A DNA stretch of 64,000 nucleotides, taken from contig JAXGGA010001657.1 in NCBI GenBank assembly GCA_038373865.1, forward strand, positions 80,580 through 144,579, given 5' to 3'. The DNA comes from Uloborus plumipes (Eukaryota > Arthropoda > Arachnida > Araneae > Uloboridae). Numbering within the stretch: the stretch's first letter is position 1; each line of letters starts with the position of its first letter. This document shows, one piece after another, positions 13,472 through 24,437 of this stretch. Below the pieces are notes generated by a model. That model was not told the origin of the DNA. It did no database searches and worked only from the letters and a program-made list of their open reading frames with translations. Made by a program: the position numbers and the translations under genes.

Positions 13472-14281
13472 GTAAGTTTCCATTTGGTTCTTAAATTTTA
13501 ATTTTTTTAGTGTTGTTGTTACTAATCCTCTAGTTTAGTCAGACAAAACCCAATAGGTGTTTGACTCTAAAGAAAATTTCAGCACAAGAACCTACCAATA
13601 GTTGAAACAAACCAAACCTGACAGCATTGCAAGAGCTACAGACATCCTATTCACAGCATTGCCACACTCCCAGGCTGGGTTTGACTCAACTATAGCCAGT
13701 TAAATAAAGTCAGAAATATACTGCGTAAAAGCCTGATTACTAAGGCACTTGGTAGAAGTAAAATTTCTCTTGCGTTTGTGAAACGTAAGGCACTGGGAAG
13801 AGAGAGGAAAGTTGGGAGTAATCTGTTACCTACAAGAAATAGCTTTACGCTTTGTTTAAATCCAACATACCAGTAATTAATAGCGGGTGTGAAACACATT
13901 ATTCCTTCTACTACTTTTAGATGGAAAATAACTCAAGATATCATTTTATTTTACACAATTCATCAAGGTCTCTTCGTGAAATAACCGAAACATTTATTAA
14001 AACAATTTGCCAGTTTTTGGTGGATTGATTACGATGTATTTCGGTGGAAAATATCAGTATCAGATAGTCGGGTAAATCCAAGCAAAGTGGAAGGTACGGG
14101 AATCTTTAGGGTGCTAAATATCAGTTTGTAGTAACAGTAACCCTCTGGTTTCTGTTAAGAAGCAAGAGGGAGATGAGGTTTGTATAAAGTGTGGTTTTCG
14201 GGGATTCTTAGTCTTTGCTTGGGGAGAGCATCATCTAAATTTGATAGGTTCCTCATATCGTCAATAATATTCTTTTTACAG

Positions 14282-14310
14282 GTTACAGACATTATACTGC
14301 TAGTTTTCCC
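14282..14310 (+). CDS. 29-nt microexon (alternative)
   Basis: Acceptor ATTCTTTTTACAG at 14281; donor CCC|GTAAGTAT at 14311. Entered in phase 0 from 13471, it reads VTDIILLVF plus two bases (phase 2). The exon at 30017 requires exactly two incoming bases in its better-scoring frame, so 13248, this microexon and 30017 join without a frameshift. The encoded segment is hydrophobic, unlike the polar flanking exons. If it is followed by the 15035 exon, the second codon of that exon becomes TAA, so the two should not be used together. CCC at the exon end is a weak donor context. Confidence 0.5.
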
Positions 14311-15034
14311 GTAAGTATTCATCACTTTAACACTAAATAGACTTGATCTTTTGCAAGTTTCTTAAAAGAATAATATTTATTCTCACATGGGCGGTGAAGC
14401 AAAAAGCGGGATAGGGGAGTTGAAACACCCATTATGTGCTATGTAGGTATGATTTCTGTTTGTACATAAGGTATAAATTTCGCTCCCAAAACAACTATTT
14501 GCTACGTCACTGCCATTCGTTGCGAGAAGGGATAAGAGCCCAACATCACGGAAAAGCCAACATTTTTGGTGCAGTTGTTTTTGAGAGATGCTCATAGATG
14601 GCAGCACCAAATTCTCAGAAGGTGATCTGAGTTTTAGGTCGCGTATTTCGTTTGTTTTCGTGAATTGCAAAAAACATATGATTAATTTTTTAAATTTTTC
14701 AGAGGAGTATTTGCTTTTGCATTATTGAAAACAGTAGATTGTACGCATATTGTGGAGGAATAACAGTATAATGTTAACAAATTATTAACTTTCCATCTCG
14801 AAATTTATAAAGTTGTTCCCATGCTTCAAAACATAAAAGGGTTAAACTTCAAGCAAGAGGTTTTATTCATTCTGATTTTAAAGAAAATAGAAAGAAAAAA
14901 AAAATAGGAGGATTTCATCTTTGAATAGCAAATTAAATCGTAAATATGTGAATTAAATGGCTGAAAGTAATGTTAAGGATATAAATGCAATATAAAATGC
15001 CAAGCCATTTGTTTAACAATTTCCCTTTCCGCAG

Positions 15035-15085
15035 TTAAAGATATTGGGGAAAGTTGCTTTGCCGCTTCACCAAGAACCAACGTGG
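15035..15085 (+). CDS. 51-nt exon, phase 0 on both sides (alternative)
   Basis: Acceptor with tract AACAATTTCCCTTTCCGCAG at 15034; donor CGTGG|GTAAGT at 15086, both close to consensus. In phase 0 from the 13471 donor it reads LKILGKVALPLHQEPTW, 17 open codons. The 18142 exon is also open in phase 0 and follows in frame. Exon 30017 in its better frame cannot follow it directly. It appears to belong to an alternative splice route to the 29-nt exon at 14282. The function of the segment is unknown. Confidence 0.55.
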
Positions 15086-15579
15086 GTAAGTTTGCTTGCG
15101 CCACACTTGACACTGCAACATTTTTCTCACATTTTTTGAGCATCTTTTACAATTTTCTTACTTCTAAAAATATTTTCTTGACTCTGCACATCCGGGTACA
15201 TCACTGCACCTAACAATTCACCCTCTTGCGTTTGCAAATGCATCTTTAATACCAAATAGCTAATTCTATCATTGTTGATCAACAAACACGATAACTGGGA
15301 ATGGTCAAAGTGAATTATCAACGAAGCACAAAAGAAAACTGGACACGAAAAAGTCTGACAATGTCAAAAGGGAAAGATTTAGCATTAAAGTTCCAACAAC
15401 ATGTGTTTTATCAAACATACGTTTCATTTCTTTGATTCAAGAATCCTATGTATGATGAAAATGGGTTTTTGCCTAATCCTAATCTAAAACTTGCTCAATC
15501 CATTGTTGTGGAAGTGACATTTGTATGTATATATTTTCTTTTTCAATTCAGAAATTGCAAACTTAGCTTTAATTTCATT

Positions 15580-15715
15580 TTTTTCCTTTACTTTTTTATT
15601 TTATTTATTTTAATTTCATTTTATTGATTTATTTTTACTTTATGTTATTTCTTTAATTATTCTGTTATTTTACTTTTTATTTTAATTATTTATTTTATTA
15701 TTATTAATAGTATTA
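15580..15715. repeat. Low-complexity T/A-rich tract
   Basis: Runs of TTTTATTTATTT-like sequence with almost no G or C over about 135 bp. No coding content. Confidence 0.7.
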
Positions 15716-15730
15716 TTGGGATGAATCCTA

Positions 15731-15868
15731 GTTTAAGGTCCGGCGATAAATTATTAAATCTGGCAACCATTAGATTTATGGTTTCTAATTTAGATTTATG
15801 GTTTTCTGGCAACCATTTATTAATTCAGCCCACAGTCTGAAAAAAATCGCCAAACCCGGACCCTAAAG
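15731..15868. mobile_element. Short palindromic MITE-like element
   Basis: The left end TTTAAGGTCCGGCGAT and the right end, ATCGCC followed by CCGGACCCTAAA, are inverted copies about 100 bp apart. Inside, a TCTGGCAACCATT block occurs twice in direct orientation. No clear target duplication was found. Confidence 0.55.
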
Positions 15869-16603
15869 TAGGAATTTACCGTATTATTGTTATTTTGGTA
15901 TATTTGAATATAAGTAATAAAGAACTAATATATACCTTCAAATGTCGCACCACCAAAAATCGATTTATCTAACTTTAACTCTTGATCTTAAGCATGATTT
16001 TGAGAATGAATTTAAACTAGAAAATGGCCTTGAAGAGATTTTTCAGCATGATATTTCTTTCATAAATTAAATTTCACTTGCATCAATCATTTAGATGCAT
16101 TGAAATCGAAGCATGACGTAGAGAATAAAAATTTTGGAAGCATAAAATCTAGTTTTACTTTTCTGAATTATGAGGCATGCATTATTATATGCATTTTCAT
16201 GCATTTTGACTGACAGACATTTGAGTAGTTTTTTCCTTTCGTATTAGAAGGTTCAGTCATTTTCATAGAGAGAAATATTATGTAGTTTTTTTCCATTTTT
16301 TCTAAAATTGTTATATTGCATTCATGTTCGGAAGTTAATGTTATCTTTCAGGTAAATTCTAGTACTTGAATACCTATCTGATTTTTAAACTAGTGGTTTC
16401 GTCTGTAATAAACTAATAATTGAATACTCCTAATTTTGAAGTTGAGGGTGCATTCATTCATAGCTAACTAATTTATGCAAGACACATTGCAAACATTGCT
16501 TGTAAAAATGGAAAAATAAAGCAGCAAAAATGTAGTGAATATTCTACTTTAGTTTAACAACCGGTGACCGCTGCACTCTTTTCTGTAATTTTAAGAGTTT
16601 TAA

Positions 16604-17122
16604 CCCATTTATGTCCAAGTTTTTTTCAACAATTTTTTCCAATTTTTATCTGCTTAAAACTCTTACTTAAAATGGTCTACATACATTTTAGGCTTGAAAT
16701 AGTTCGCCGTTGCCATATTAAGTTATTTAACGTCCTGTTTATGGGACATTTTGCAAATATGAGAGCAAAATACGACCTTACTTGCATTTACTTGTGCCAA
16801 GTAACATCACAGAAGGCACCTGTGATCAATTTTAAGCATATCACTTTAAAATAGTTTAGTTTTAGGAAAAATAAATTCGAAAAAAAAAAAAACTTACTTT
16901 CTGTGGCTACCCATGTTGGATCGTTGCTTGACTGATTTGTCTGAAAATAGCTGTCAGTAAATAAACTCCGATGTCCAAATAGTGGCTCTAACTGGTTTTC
17001 TCAAGAAGAAGGTTTATTTAACTTGTGAAAAACAGCTTTAGTAAAATGATATACCCATTACAGATTTTTGTATGCAGTAACTAACAAGCGTCCCGTTTTT
17101 AGGCTACTGGGGCATAAATGGG
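16604..17122 (+). mobile_element. piggyBac-like MITE, copy B, complete
   Basis: Starts CCCATTTATGTCCAAG and ends with the inverted terminus (GGGGCATAAATGGG), flanked on both sides by TTAA (16600-16603 and 17123-17126). TTAA target duplications with CC-initial termini are the hallmark of piggyBac-type transposition. At 519 bp with no transposase it is non-autonomous. It is in the same orientation as copy A and opposite to copy C at 51.2 kb. Confidence 0.85.
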
Positions 17123-17126
17123 TTAA

Positions 17127-18141
17127 CTAGCAATCTCCTGAAATTTCAAAAGAAATTTTAAAATTTTCAACATATATTTTTTTTTTTGTTAAAGGCCTGA
17201 AAAAGTTTCGGGGCACCGTCTGAATTTCAGTCATTTGAAAAAATAGTACTTTTTAAAATTGGTGCGAATTAGTGATAAATCCAAAAGCTGAAAATATGTT
17301 GTCTTTTCATTTTGATGTCTATCCGTGTAACAAAGATTGATAATCGTTCTTGGGAAAGTACAACTATAATGTAAACAGATTCATTTTACTACAGTCATTA
17401 CTGTCATTCAATATACTTGTTGAAGACATTTTACTTTAGTTCATACTTTTCATCCCAAATGAAACAATAAAGAAGATGACCTTCTCTGTTGCAGAACGTT
17501 AGTTGCAGTTTGAGCGGTTGACGGCTTCCGCTCGAATTGTTATTGATTAGGTTGCGTAGTTTTTGTGTGTCGGCACGTTTCTTTAAATAATGGAAAAACT
17601 TTCTTTCTTAACTGAGAAAATAAGCTATTGTACATGTCATCATTGTGGCGTCATCTTTGTAACGTGTCGCCATTGTACCGGCATACTGTCTTGTGAATGT
17701 TAGCAGGGATGTACAGAGCGAATAACTTAAAATATTATTTATTAACGTATATACAAAATAAAAGGAACTTAAAAGTTGAACGATGCATCTTGCCGCAGCC
17801 GGCACAGACGGTAAAGCACGAGAACATAAGACACTAAATTGTGCGCTTTTTATGGCTGCCTTACAGCCGTTGCCACTCTCTTGGTGGTTCTGTTTTAACA
17901 TTATGCAAATTAAGGGTTGAACAAATAGAATGCAAATTAAATATTAAATAGCACGAAAATTAAACTTCATAACAGTACGCCACACTATATATACATGAAA
18001 GCAACATTGATGACAAATTAGCAGCAAACATTTTCGCAAAATCAATGGATTGGCTGTTAAAGTTACTTTTCCAAAAAATCTCTTTTGATTTAAAGTTTCC
18101 GCATGTTTTCGTATCACTTGTTTTATTTATTTGTGATTCAG
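17127..18141. other. Intron sequence, no feature seen
   Basis: AT-rich with a few short chance frames. It ends at a good acceptor, TTTATTTATTTGTGATTCAG, at 18141. Confidence 0.45.
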
Positions 18142-18186
18142 TACGACACGAAGTTGGAGTTCGATCCAGAGACGTTCTTACTATGA
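18142..18186 (+). CDS. Candidate alternative terminal exon, 14 codons and TGA
   Basis: A strong acceptor at 18141 is followed in phase 0, as required by the 15085 donor, by YDTKLEFDPETFLL and TGA. No usable donor lies before the stop (TGA|GTCCTT is poor), so this would be a terminal exon giving a shorter isoform. The segment DTKLEFDPE resembles GTRFEFDPD in an open frame near 33.4 kb, with third-position differences. A second frame runs much further (to about 18397), but only if entered in phase 2. No AATAAA occurs before the hAT element at 18445, which weakens the terminal-exon reading. Confidence 0.35.
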   Translation, partial: YDTKLEFDPETFLL

Positions 18187-18444
18187 GTCCTTTACACTGC
18201 TAAAAATGGAACGGTCATTTCAAGTATACCTCGATCGTCACACTTATTGCGACTCTTTTTTATCTCTGTCGGACACTCATACTCAAATATCACTGAATTT
18301 GGATCAGTTTGGCAGAAAGTTTACTCGCATCCCTCTCATAAAGCAATTCCGTCAAATACGACGAAATTTCTACAAAACTAGACCATATGTTTTTTAACGT
18401 GTAACTTCACCGTACAAAAAGCGTAAGAGAGTTTCACGGCTGGA

Positions 18445-19113
18445 CAGAGGCGTATTTGGACGTGAGGCAGCCCTGGGCTTTTGAAACTGCCCCCTTTAAG
18501 GTGTCGAATTCCAGAGTTGTAAAAAAAAAAAAAAAAAAACTTTTTTATTTACTTACTGGTGTACAAAATTTTATTGAAATGGATCATGGCTTCATTTAAA
18601 TATTTTAGAAAAAATAAAATAAAATCAATAAATAAATAAACGATAAAATAATTTAAAAAAAAATGTCTAATGAATACAGTCGAACTCGTTTATAACTAGC
18701 TCGGATATAACGAGAACTCGGATTTAATGAGGGAAACGAGAATATTTTGTTGGATCAGTCTATGGAACAGAATTTGTTTTTAACGAGCAAGACCCGGTTT
18801 TAACGAACAATTTTTTCTGTCTCGCAGTCTTTTTTTCTCATCTTTCTAGTCTTATTCCTGTCTTATCTTTTCTTTTTTTTTTCCCCTGCGGTTCAATACT
18901 TTTGTATGAAAAATTCAACCAGCATTCCAGTGTTATTAAATAAAGAACAGTATTTAATTCAATTAATTGATGTAATTCTCACTGCCGATCCGATCTGCTG
19001 TCTAAAAAAAACAAAACAAAAAAGTCTTCACTTTGCATGGAAAAAGTGCCCCCCCCCCCAATCGTGTCGCCCTGGGCTATAGCCCATTAAGCCCATACGT
19101 AAATACGGCACTG
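18445..19113. mobile_element. Non-autonomous hAT element with nested insertion
   Basis: Starts CAGAGGCGTATTTGGACG; the right end, inverted, reads CAGTGCCGTATTTACGTA. The flanks are CGGCTGGA (18437-18444) and TGGCTGGA (19114-19121), an 8-bp target duplication with one mismatch, as expected for hAT. A copy of CCCTGGGCT lies just inside each end. At 669 bp it has no transposase. A pogo-like end sits inside it. Confidence 0.8.
18677..18815. mobile_element. pogo/Tigger-like left end nested in the hAT element
   Basis: TA followed by CAGTCGAACTCGTTTATAAC, then repeated 'GGATTTAATGAG' and 'TTTTAACGA' motifs, matches the terminus style of pogo-group elements. It resembles the complete element at 42757-42929. 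No right end was found, so it is truncated. Confidence 0.55.
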
Positions 19114-19121
19114 TGGCTGGA

Positions 19122-20409
19122 ACAAGGTCGGGTAACTTTCCTTAACTATACAACAAATTGTTATTGACTCAAAAGTCGAGCTCGCGGTATTTGATCATAA
19201 GAACTTTTATTTCTTGATTTTCTTGATACACATCTTCCTATGAATAACTCCTTCTTCAGAACTTCTTAGGGAAGCTGTGCTCCTCACTTGTGTCTTGAAT
19301 TGAAAAACTACTAATAGGCAACTTAAAGGATTAAGCAACGTATCACAGCAACCGCCTCTACTCTAAGTCAACATTGAGATGAATGGATTTTTGAAAAAAA
19401 AAAGTCAAAAACTATTTGCACTACGAAATAAATAACTTAAGACAACGTGTATAACAATGCGAATAAAAACACTTAAAAAGAGATAAGAACTCAGCATTTG
19501 ACAACGAAAATCGGCACAGACGTTGAAAGAGTTTTGTAATTTTAAAAACACTTTGATTTGCGAATGATTTCGAAGTTGATACACGTCAAATGTTTCGTTA
19601 AGTTATATGATGCATATCAATGACAAAAAAAAAAAAATGCAGCAAAAATGAAATAAAAAGTAATAAAATTAAAAATATCAGCATCAATTTGAATTAAAAG
19701 GTAAATCGTTGAAAATATGACTTCCTTAGCATTTCCCCAAAAATTGCCAATTTGTTAGATTATTTCTTATTATGGAAAGTTTTTTTCCGAATTTTAAGAA
19801 ATACCTGCCTTATTTTAGTATGAATGGCTCCAATAATTACCTAATGGAAATTAATATCAAGATTTTTTGAAAAAAAGTCCTTTACTTCTGTCAGTAGTGA
19901 ACTTGAGAACAAAGAAAATGCTAAGGCGAGAAAGTTGCTAATGACTAACTAAGATTTTATGGATATGTTAGTGCGAATATAACCAGGATTTCTGTAAGAA
20001 ATAGTGAATATGAGGTGTTTGGATCACTACGTCTATAGTTTTCTTGATTTTGAGTAAATGGCAATGATAAAAAACATAATTTTTCCATAACAATTGCGAA
20101 ATGTAAAAGTTAGCTAGAATTATTAAATTACACCCCATCGGAGGAGCAAACAGTGCAAAAAATTTACTGGAATGTTGATATAAAATAATACTAATAGCAG
20201 TACTAGTAGTAAGAGTAATAGTAACAAGTATAATAATAATAATAAAATTAATAATAATAATAACAATGATAACGTGGTTCAGACATTGTTTATCCGAAAA
20301 TACTCGAGAATAAAAAGAAATAATGGGACGCTGGTATTTATATCTCCATATATTCTCATTACACTTAGTTTTGACTGCTAACTCTCGTAATCACATGTTA
20401 AGTTATTAA
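19122..20409. other. No gene seen; ATA-rich microsatellite at about 20165-20275
   Basis: AT-rich sequence. An imperfect (AAT)n/(AGT)n microsatellite lies at about 20185-20275. No exon or bounded element was identified. Confidence 0.5.
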
Positions 20410-21053
20410 GGCTACAGTGGACACAAATATGATTTTTTTCAATTATTGATCTATATGTCTAAAACTTTGCGTCCTTATGTATTTACTACATCTAAAAGCA
20501 TACAAAAACAAATTGGTGCAAAAACATTGTATTCTTTTTTTGCTATTTAAAATTTAAATTTTTTTAAATAAAATTTCAAAATGCTCCATGCGCTAACTTT
20601 TTTTTTTTACTTTGAATTTTCATTTAATTTCCAATCATTAAACATAATTGCATAAATCTATTCATTACATACAATGTTTTATGAGATAGTTTATAAAAGA
20701 TAGCTGAAAGTGAAAATTTTAAGCTAAAAAATTCATATCAATTTTGATTTTAGGCCATCTTTTATAAACTATCACATAAAACATTGCATGTAATGCATAG
20801 ATTTATGCAATCATGTCTAATGATTGGAAATTAAGTGGAAATTCAAAATTTGAGAAAAATGTGACGCATAGAGCATTTTGAAATTTTGTTAAAACATTTT
20901 AAATTTTAAATAAAAAAAAGGATTCATTGTTTTTGCGCCAATTTGATTTTTCATGCTTTTAGCTGTAGTAAATATACAATAATACAAGCACACAAAGTTT
21001 TAGACATATAGATGAATAATTGAAGAAAATCATTTTTTCTTTCTACTGTAGCC
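20410..21053. mobile_element. Long foldback element (644 bp)
   Basis: The ends GGCTACAGT and ACTGTAGCC are inverted. The arms pair over about 290 bp: left ATTATTGATCTATATGTC against right GACATATAGATGAATAAT, and left CCAATCATTAAACATAAT against right ATGTCTAATGATTGG. The central loop is only about 60 bp (near 20700-20755). TTAA lies directly before the left end, but the right flank is CTGG, so the target site is uncertain. No coding content. Confidence 0.85.
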
Positions 21054-21179
21054 CTGGGAGCACTCTGCATCCCACAGTGAAAGCAGAGTATCTCCACGAA
21101 AGAGTCTGCCTCATTATACATATAAATAAAACGAGGAGTTTTTGTATTTACGTTGCTTGTGCGTATGTTTCGTATACAA

Positions 21180-21310
21180 ATCCGCACTTTACATCGGATC
21201 TCCACAAAATTTGGCTGGGACTACCCGATCAGGATCGTGCGAGGGTTTTCGAAGTTCAAAAAAATGTCGAATCGTTCAAATTAAACTTTAAGGTTTCCAA
21301 AATGGCATAA
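21180..21310. repeat. Repeat-like segment next to the foldback element
   Basis: Contains GGATCTCCACAAAATTTGGC and a CGAAGTTCAAAAA block of a style seen in dispersed arthropod repeats. Short phrases such as an AAATTTG core recur loosely near 34.2-34.4 kb. There is no clear boundary and no supported coding frame. Confidence 0.3.
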
Positions 21311-21468
21311 AAATGGTTATTTCTATCCAAAATAATTGTCGGATCGTCTCAATTTCGGTTTCATTGGAAATAGCAGAAAAAAATCTTCAAGTATGATTTT
21401 TTTTTTCATGTGAATTTGATAATTGCAAGTTGATAACTTCACCACGGATGGCGTCCCTATAAGAGAAG

Positions 21469-21627
21469 ACACACGCTATTCTCCAGTTTGCAATACGGAA
21501 CACAAATCTGTAATAACAGTCATAAGAATGTTTTGTTTTTTTTTTTTAACGAACTGGTTGAAACATTTTTCGCAATGTTGTTTCCGATTTGTGTTCTATA
21601 CTGCATACCAGAGAATAGCTCCTGTGT
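21469..21627. repeat. Imperfect inverted repeat (about 45-bp arms)
   Basis: The left segment, CTATTCTCCAGTTTGCAAT then GAACACAAATC, pairs with the right segment, GATTTGTGTTC then TACTGCATACCAGAGAATAG. The loop holds a T-run. It is likely a small foldback MITE remnant. Confidence 0.6.
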
Positions 21628-22182
21628 ATGAAAAGAAAATATTCTGGTTACTCCTAACTCGACGATCTAGAGACTCAGGCGTTGCACAGTTTATTCTTTT
21701 TTTTTCTTGGTATCACTTAAATTAAAGAGCAAACTTGTTTATAATACTTGAGAATGTATGCTAGCCAAAAAGAAAAGAAACGTATTAAGAATATAGTGTA
21801 ATAACCAGTAATAATTACATTAGAGAACAAATAAAATAATAAAATTGCGGGATTCAATTTGGTTGTTTTTCGTTCATAATATATATTAAAAAATGTTAAG
21901 GTCTATATGCGCGGGATTTTGTTTATGTTGATTAATAAAAAAAATTAAAAAAAAAGCATCTTGTAAAAACAACTTGGTTGATAGCAACAGAGCTTGGTAG
22001 AACGCAGAGAAACCCCCAAAATAGTTGAACGTAATCTCATTTAATAAACAATCTGATCTATTTAACAACAGGCAGAGCGTGTTTTAACTTGATAATAAAA
22101 TCATTTTATATAACTACAGTGTGACCTTTAGTTTTAATACTCAGTTTTAATGAGGCGTCTCTATTGTTCTCCGTGCTGTTAA

Positions 22183-22511
22183 CCTTCCATCTGGCGCGGC
22201 CGTCATACTAACATGAAATAAAAGGTCGCCCTATTTCCCACATACACTATAGTATAGCCACGAACTTTCGACAATAGCTGAAAGTAGGTAAAAGGTAAGG
22301 GGAAAGAATCGCAAAAAGACAGGATTTTCCTAACGCCACTAGAGTTATAAAACGAAAGTCATCTCTAGCGTATCTCTTACCCAAGTAGCACACTTCGTTT
22401 TTTAAAGGTTGTAAAATGGTTATTAACGTTGTAACAACCGTTTAAAAACGTTTATAAAACGTTTAAAGGTTACTTGTGCTACCTGGGTATATACGTGCGC
22501 CAGCTGGAAGG
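22183..22511. mobile_element. TTAA-bounded piggyBac-like MITE carrying a nested palindrome
   Basis: Left CCTTCCATCTGGCGC and inverted right CCTTCCAGCTGGCGC match at 14 of 15 positions. TTAA flanks both sides (22179-22182 and 22512-22515). Inside, CCCAAGTAGCAC (22380-22391) and GTGCTACCTGGG (22476-22487) bound a second, 108-bp palindromic unit rich in AACGTTT. That unit looks like a separate MITE inserted in the first. Confidence 0.8.
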
Positions 22512-22804
22512 TTAAACTGAAAAACTGTACAAATTCTTTTGATTGAAATTCCCTTTTTGTACATATTTATTTATTTTAGTACTCTTCCCTGTGCAAATAA
22601 GTTGTAAAAAACTAAACTATGATGTTAGTGATTGATAATTCGTTTAACACTTTTCCTAGTGAAATTTTAATTGAAATAGGAGTGACACAAAAATAATGAC
22701 TGACGCTTATAACAAAAAGCTGAATATTTATTTTTTCAGTATCGCTAAAACAGCTTCTTTTAACCCGAACTATGTGTCGGCCATATTTTGTAAATGTGTA
22801 CCGT

Positions 22805-23322
22805 AATTTCCGGAAGAAACGCCACATCAGCGGAAGTGCCGCACCCCCAAAAAATGATCCGGAGAAAAAAAAATGGTCAGAAGCGCCGCATCGCCGTAAT
22901 CGCCGCCGCTATAATTGCTGACACATCATGACTTATCACAATAAAAAAGCATTTTAAATACGTTTTGAACAAAAAATAAACCTACCTTTATAGTCTCACA
23001 ATAAAGGAAGGAAAAACTGCATGAAACGAAATATCGAAAACAAAGGACATTTATTACTTACAGCAATCAAAAATAAAATAAATAAATCATAAAGTAAATA
23101 TCAATCACTAAATAAACAGATTTTTCAGACAAATACGATAAACTGAGCGGCGAGGCGAAAAAAAAAAGCTTTGGGAGGGATGAATGGTTGAATAATAAAC
23201 TGCGCGGCGACGCGGTGTGAAAAAAAAAAAGTTGATCAGAATCGCCGCATCGGCAGAAACGCCGCAGTTCAAAAAATTTAACTTTTAAACTCGTAAGCGC
23301 CGCGGCGCGTCTTCCGGAAATT
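22805..23322. mobile_element. Element bounded by AATTTCCGGAAG with CGCCGC-type subterminal repeats
   Basis: AATTTCCGGAAG at 22805-22816 is the exact inverse of CTTCCGGAAATT at 23311-23322. Just inside each end are several GC-rich words (AGAAACGCC, AGAAGCGCCGCATCGCC, CGGCAGAAACGCCGC) standing out sharply from AT-rich DNA. The middle is AT-rich and non-coding. The superfamily is not recognised and no target duplication is clear. Confidence 0.65.
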
Positions 23323-24182
23323 AAAAAAAAATATTTTTTTTATAACACCAATTTTATCATTGCCTGTTCATACTGCTACGTAATTATTGAAAATTGCTCT
23401 GGCGGGAGCTGCAGTCGTTAAATGGCGTATGTGTAAAATAATGTGTAGTTGTTGAAATCGAAAAACATAATGTAGTTCATATTATTATTAATGCCTTTTG
23501 ATACACATCTTGGTGTTGCAACAAAAATAAGTAACATTTTATGTAAACCAGTAATTTAGAAATACTAATTGCAGAATTAAATATTTCAGTGTACATCGGG
23601 GTAACGAATTGTATTTGGCTTTACATTTTTATATCTGAGTCTTTACAGCTGCATATTTTGCGAGTTCATGGTAATTAACAAGATTGGGAAATTGGTATAA
23701 ATGAAAAGGAAATCAATCTATGAATCGATATTGTACAACAACGTAAAATTTGTATTCATCAGAAAGTGAATTTTTGCTATTCTTTAACAATTATCGTTAT
23801 TATTATCCCATTATGTAAAGGGCTACTTAAAAAATTATTTACTGATGTTTTAAAAGGTGCACAACCTAAACTAACCGCTTGCAATTATTATTTAGTATTG
23901 ATAAGTTAAAATAATATACACGTTACTCAAACTTTCTGATATTTTGCTTCACCTTTTCCATGGCTTCATAAATCAAATATTTGCCCAAAGGTTTTTATTT
24001 ACCGTCCAATATCCCCGACAAAATGTCCTTCTGCGAAATCCTAAACCGAGAAGCTCAAACTAATCGGCACAAAAACAAATTAATTAAAAAGAAACGCGAA
24101 ACTGAAGGCCTTGGATTAAATTGCTTTCGCTCGCATTTTCCTTTCATAAAATTCGCTTTCGGTGTCATCATTGTAAGACCCC
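23323..24182. other. No feature seen
   Basis: AT-rich sequence. The last 200 bases become gradually less AT-rich, but I found no supported exon. Confidence 0.4.
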
Positions 24183-24437
24183 TGATGGATTTAATAACCC
24201 CGAACGGGCGGGGGGAGGGGGAGAGAGGGGGAGGGATTCACTTGATGATAGTCAGGGAAGGAGTAGGGTTGAGTTGGCGACCATTTATCCTTTCCTTCTC
24301 CTGTAGGAAGATCGTCTGCTGTAGGGGATGACACCGCATTTCCAGCCGACTCCGTAGAATGTGGTGCATTGTGTGAGGGCAGAGAGCGCGCAACATGTGG
24401 AAATATGAGCGCAGTGAATTGTTCCAGAGACCAATGA
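24183..24437 (+). other. GC-richer island with possible Cys-rich exon
   Basis: A G-run (24205-24235) is followed by a strong acceptor, CCTTTCCTTCTCCTGTAG, at 24306. After two bases a 42-codon frame opens and ends at TGA 24435-24437. Its middle reads DSVECGALCEGRERATCG and it holds four cysteines. An opposite-strand frame of 85 codons covers the same island (24238-24495). The required incoming phase (1) does not match any exon seen upstream in this window. It may be an exon of another transcript or a chance open island. Confidence 0.25.

Noticed and set aside
13187..13494. Overlapping open frames on both strands across the 13.2-kb exon
   Set aside because: Only the frame used here links in phase to the 6095 exon and has high G/C at third positions; the others are shadows.
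15035..15085. Reading the 51-nt exon in the frame beginning KDIGESCF
   Set aside because: It needs an incoming phase of 1, which no exon seen provides; the phase-0 frame fits the 13471 donor.
16564..16854. 96-codon open frame
   Set aside because: It lies mostly inside the piggyBac-like MITE at 16604-17122 and is not preserved in the other copies.
20951..21310. Open frames on both strands near 21 kb
   Set aside because: They span the right arm of a foldback element and a repeat-like segment; no protein-like conservation signal.
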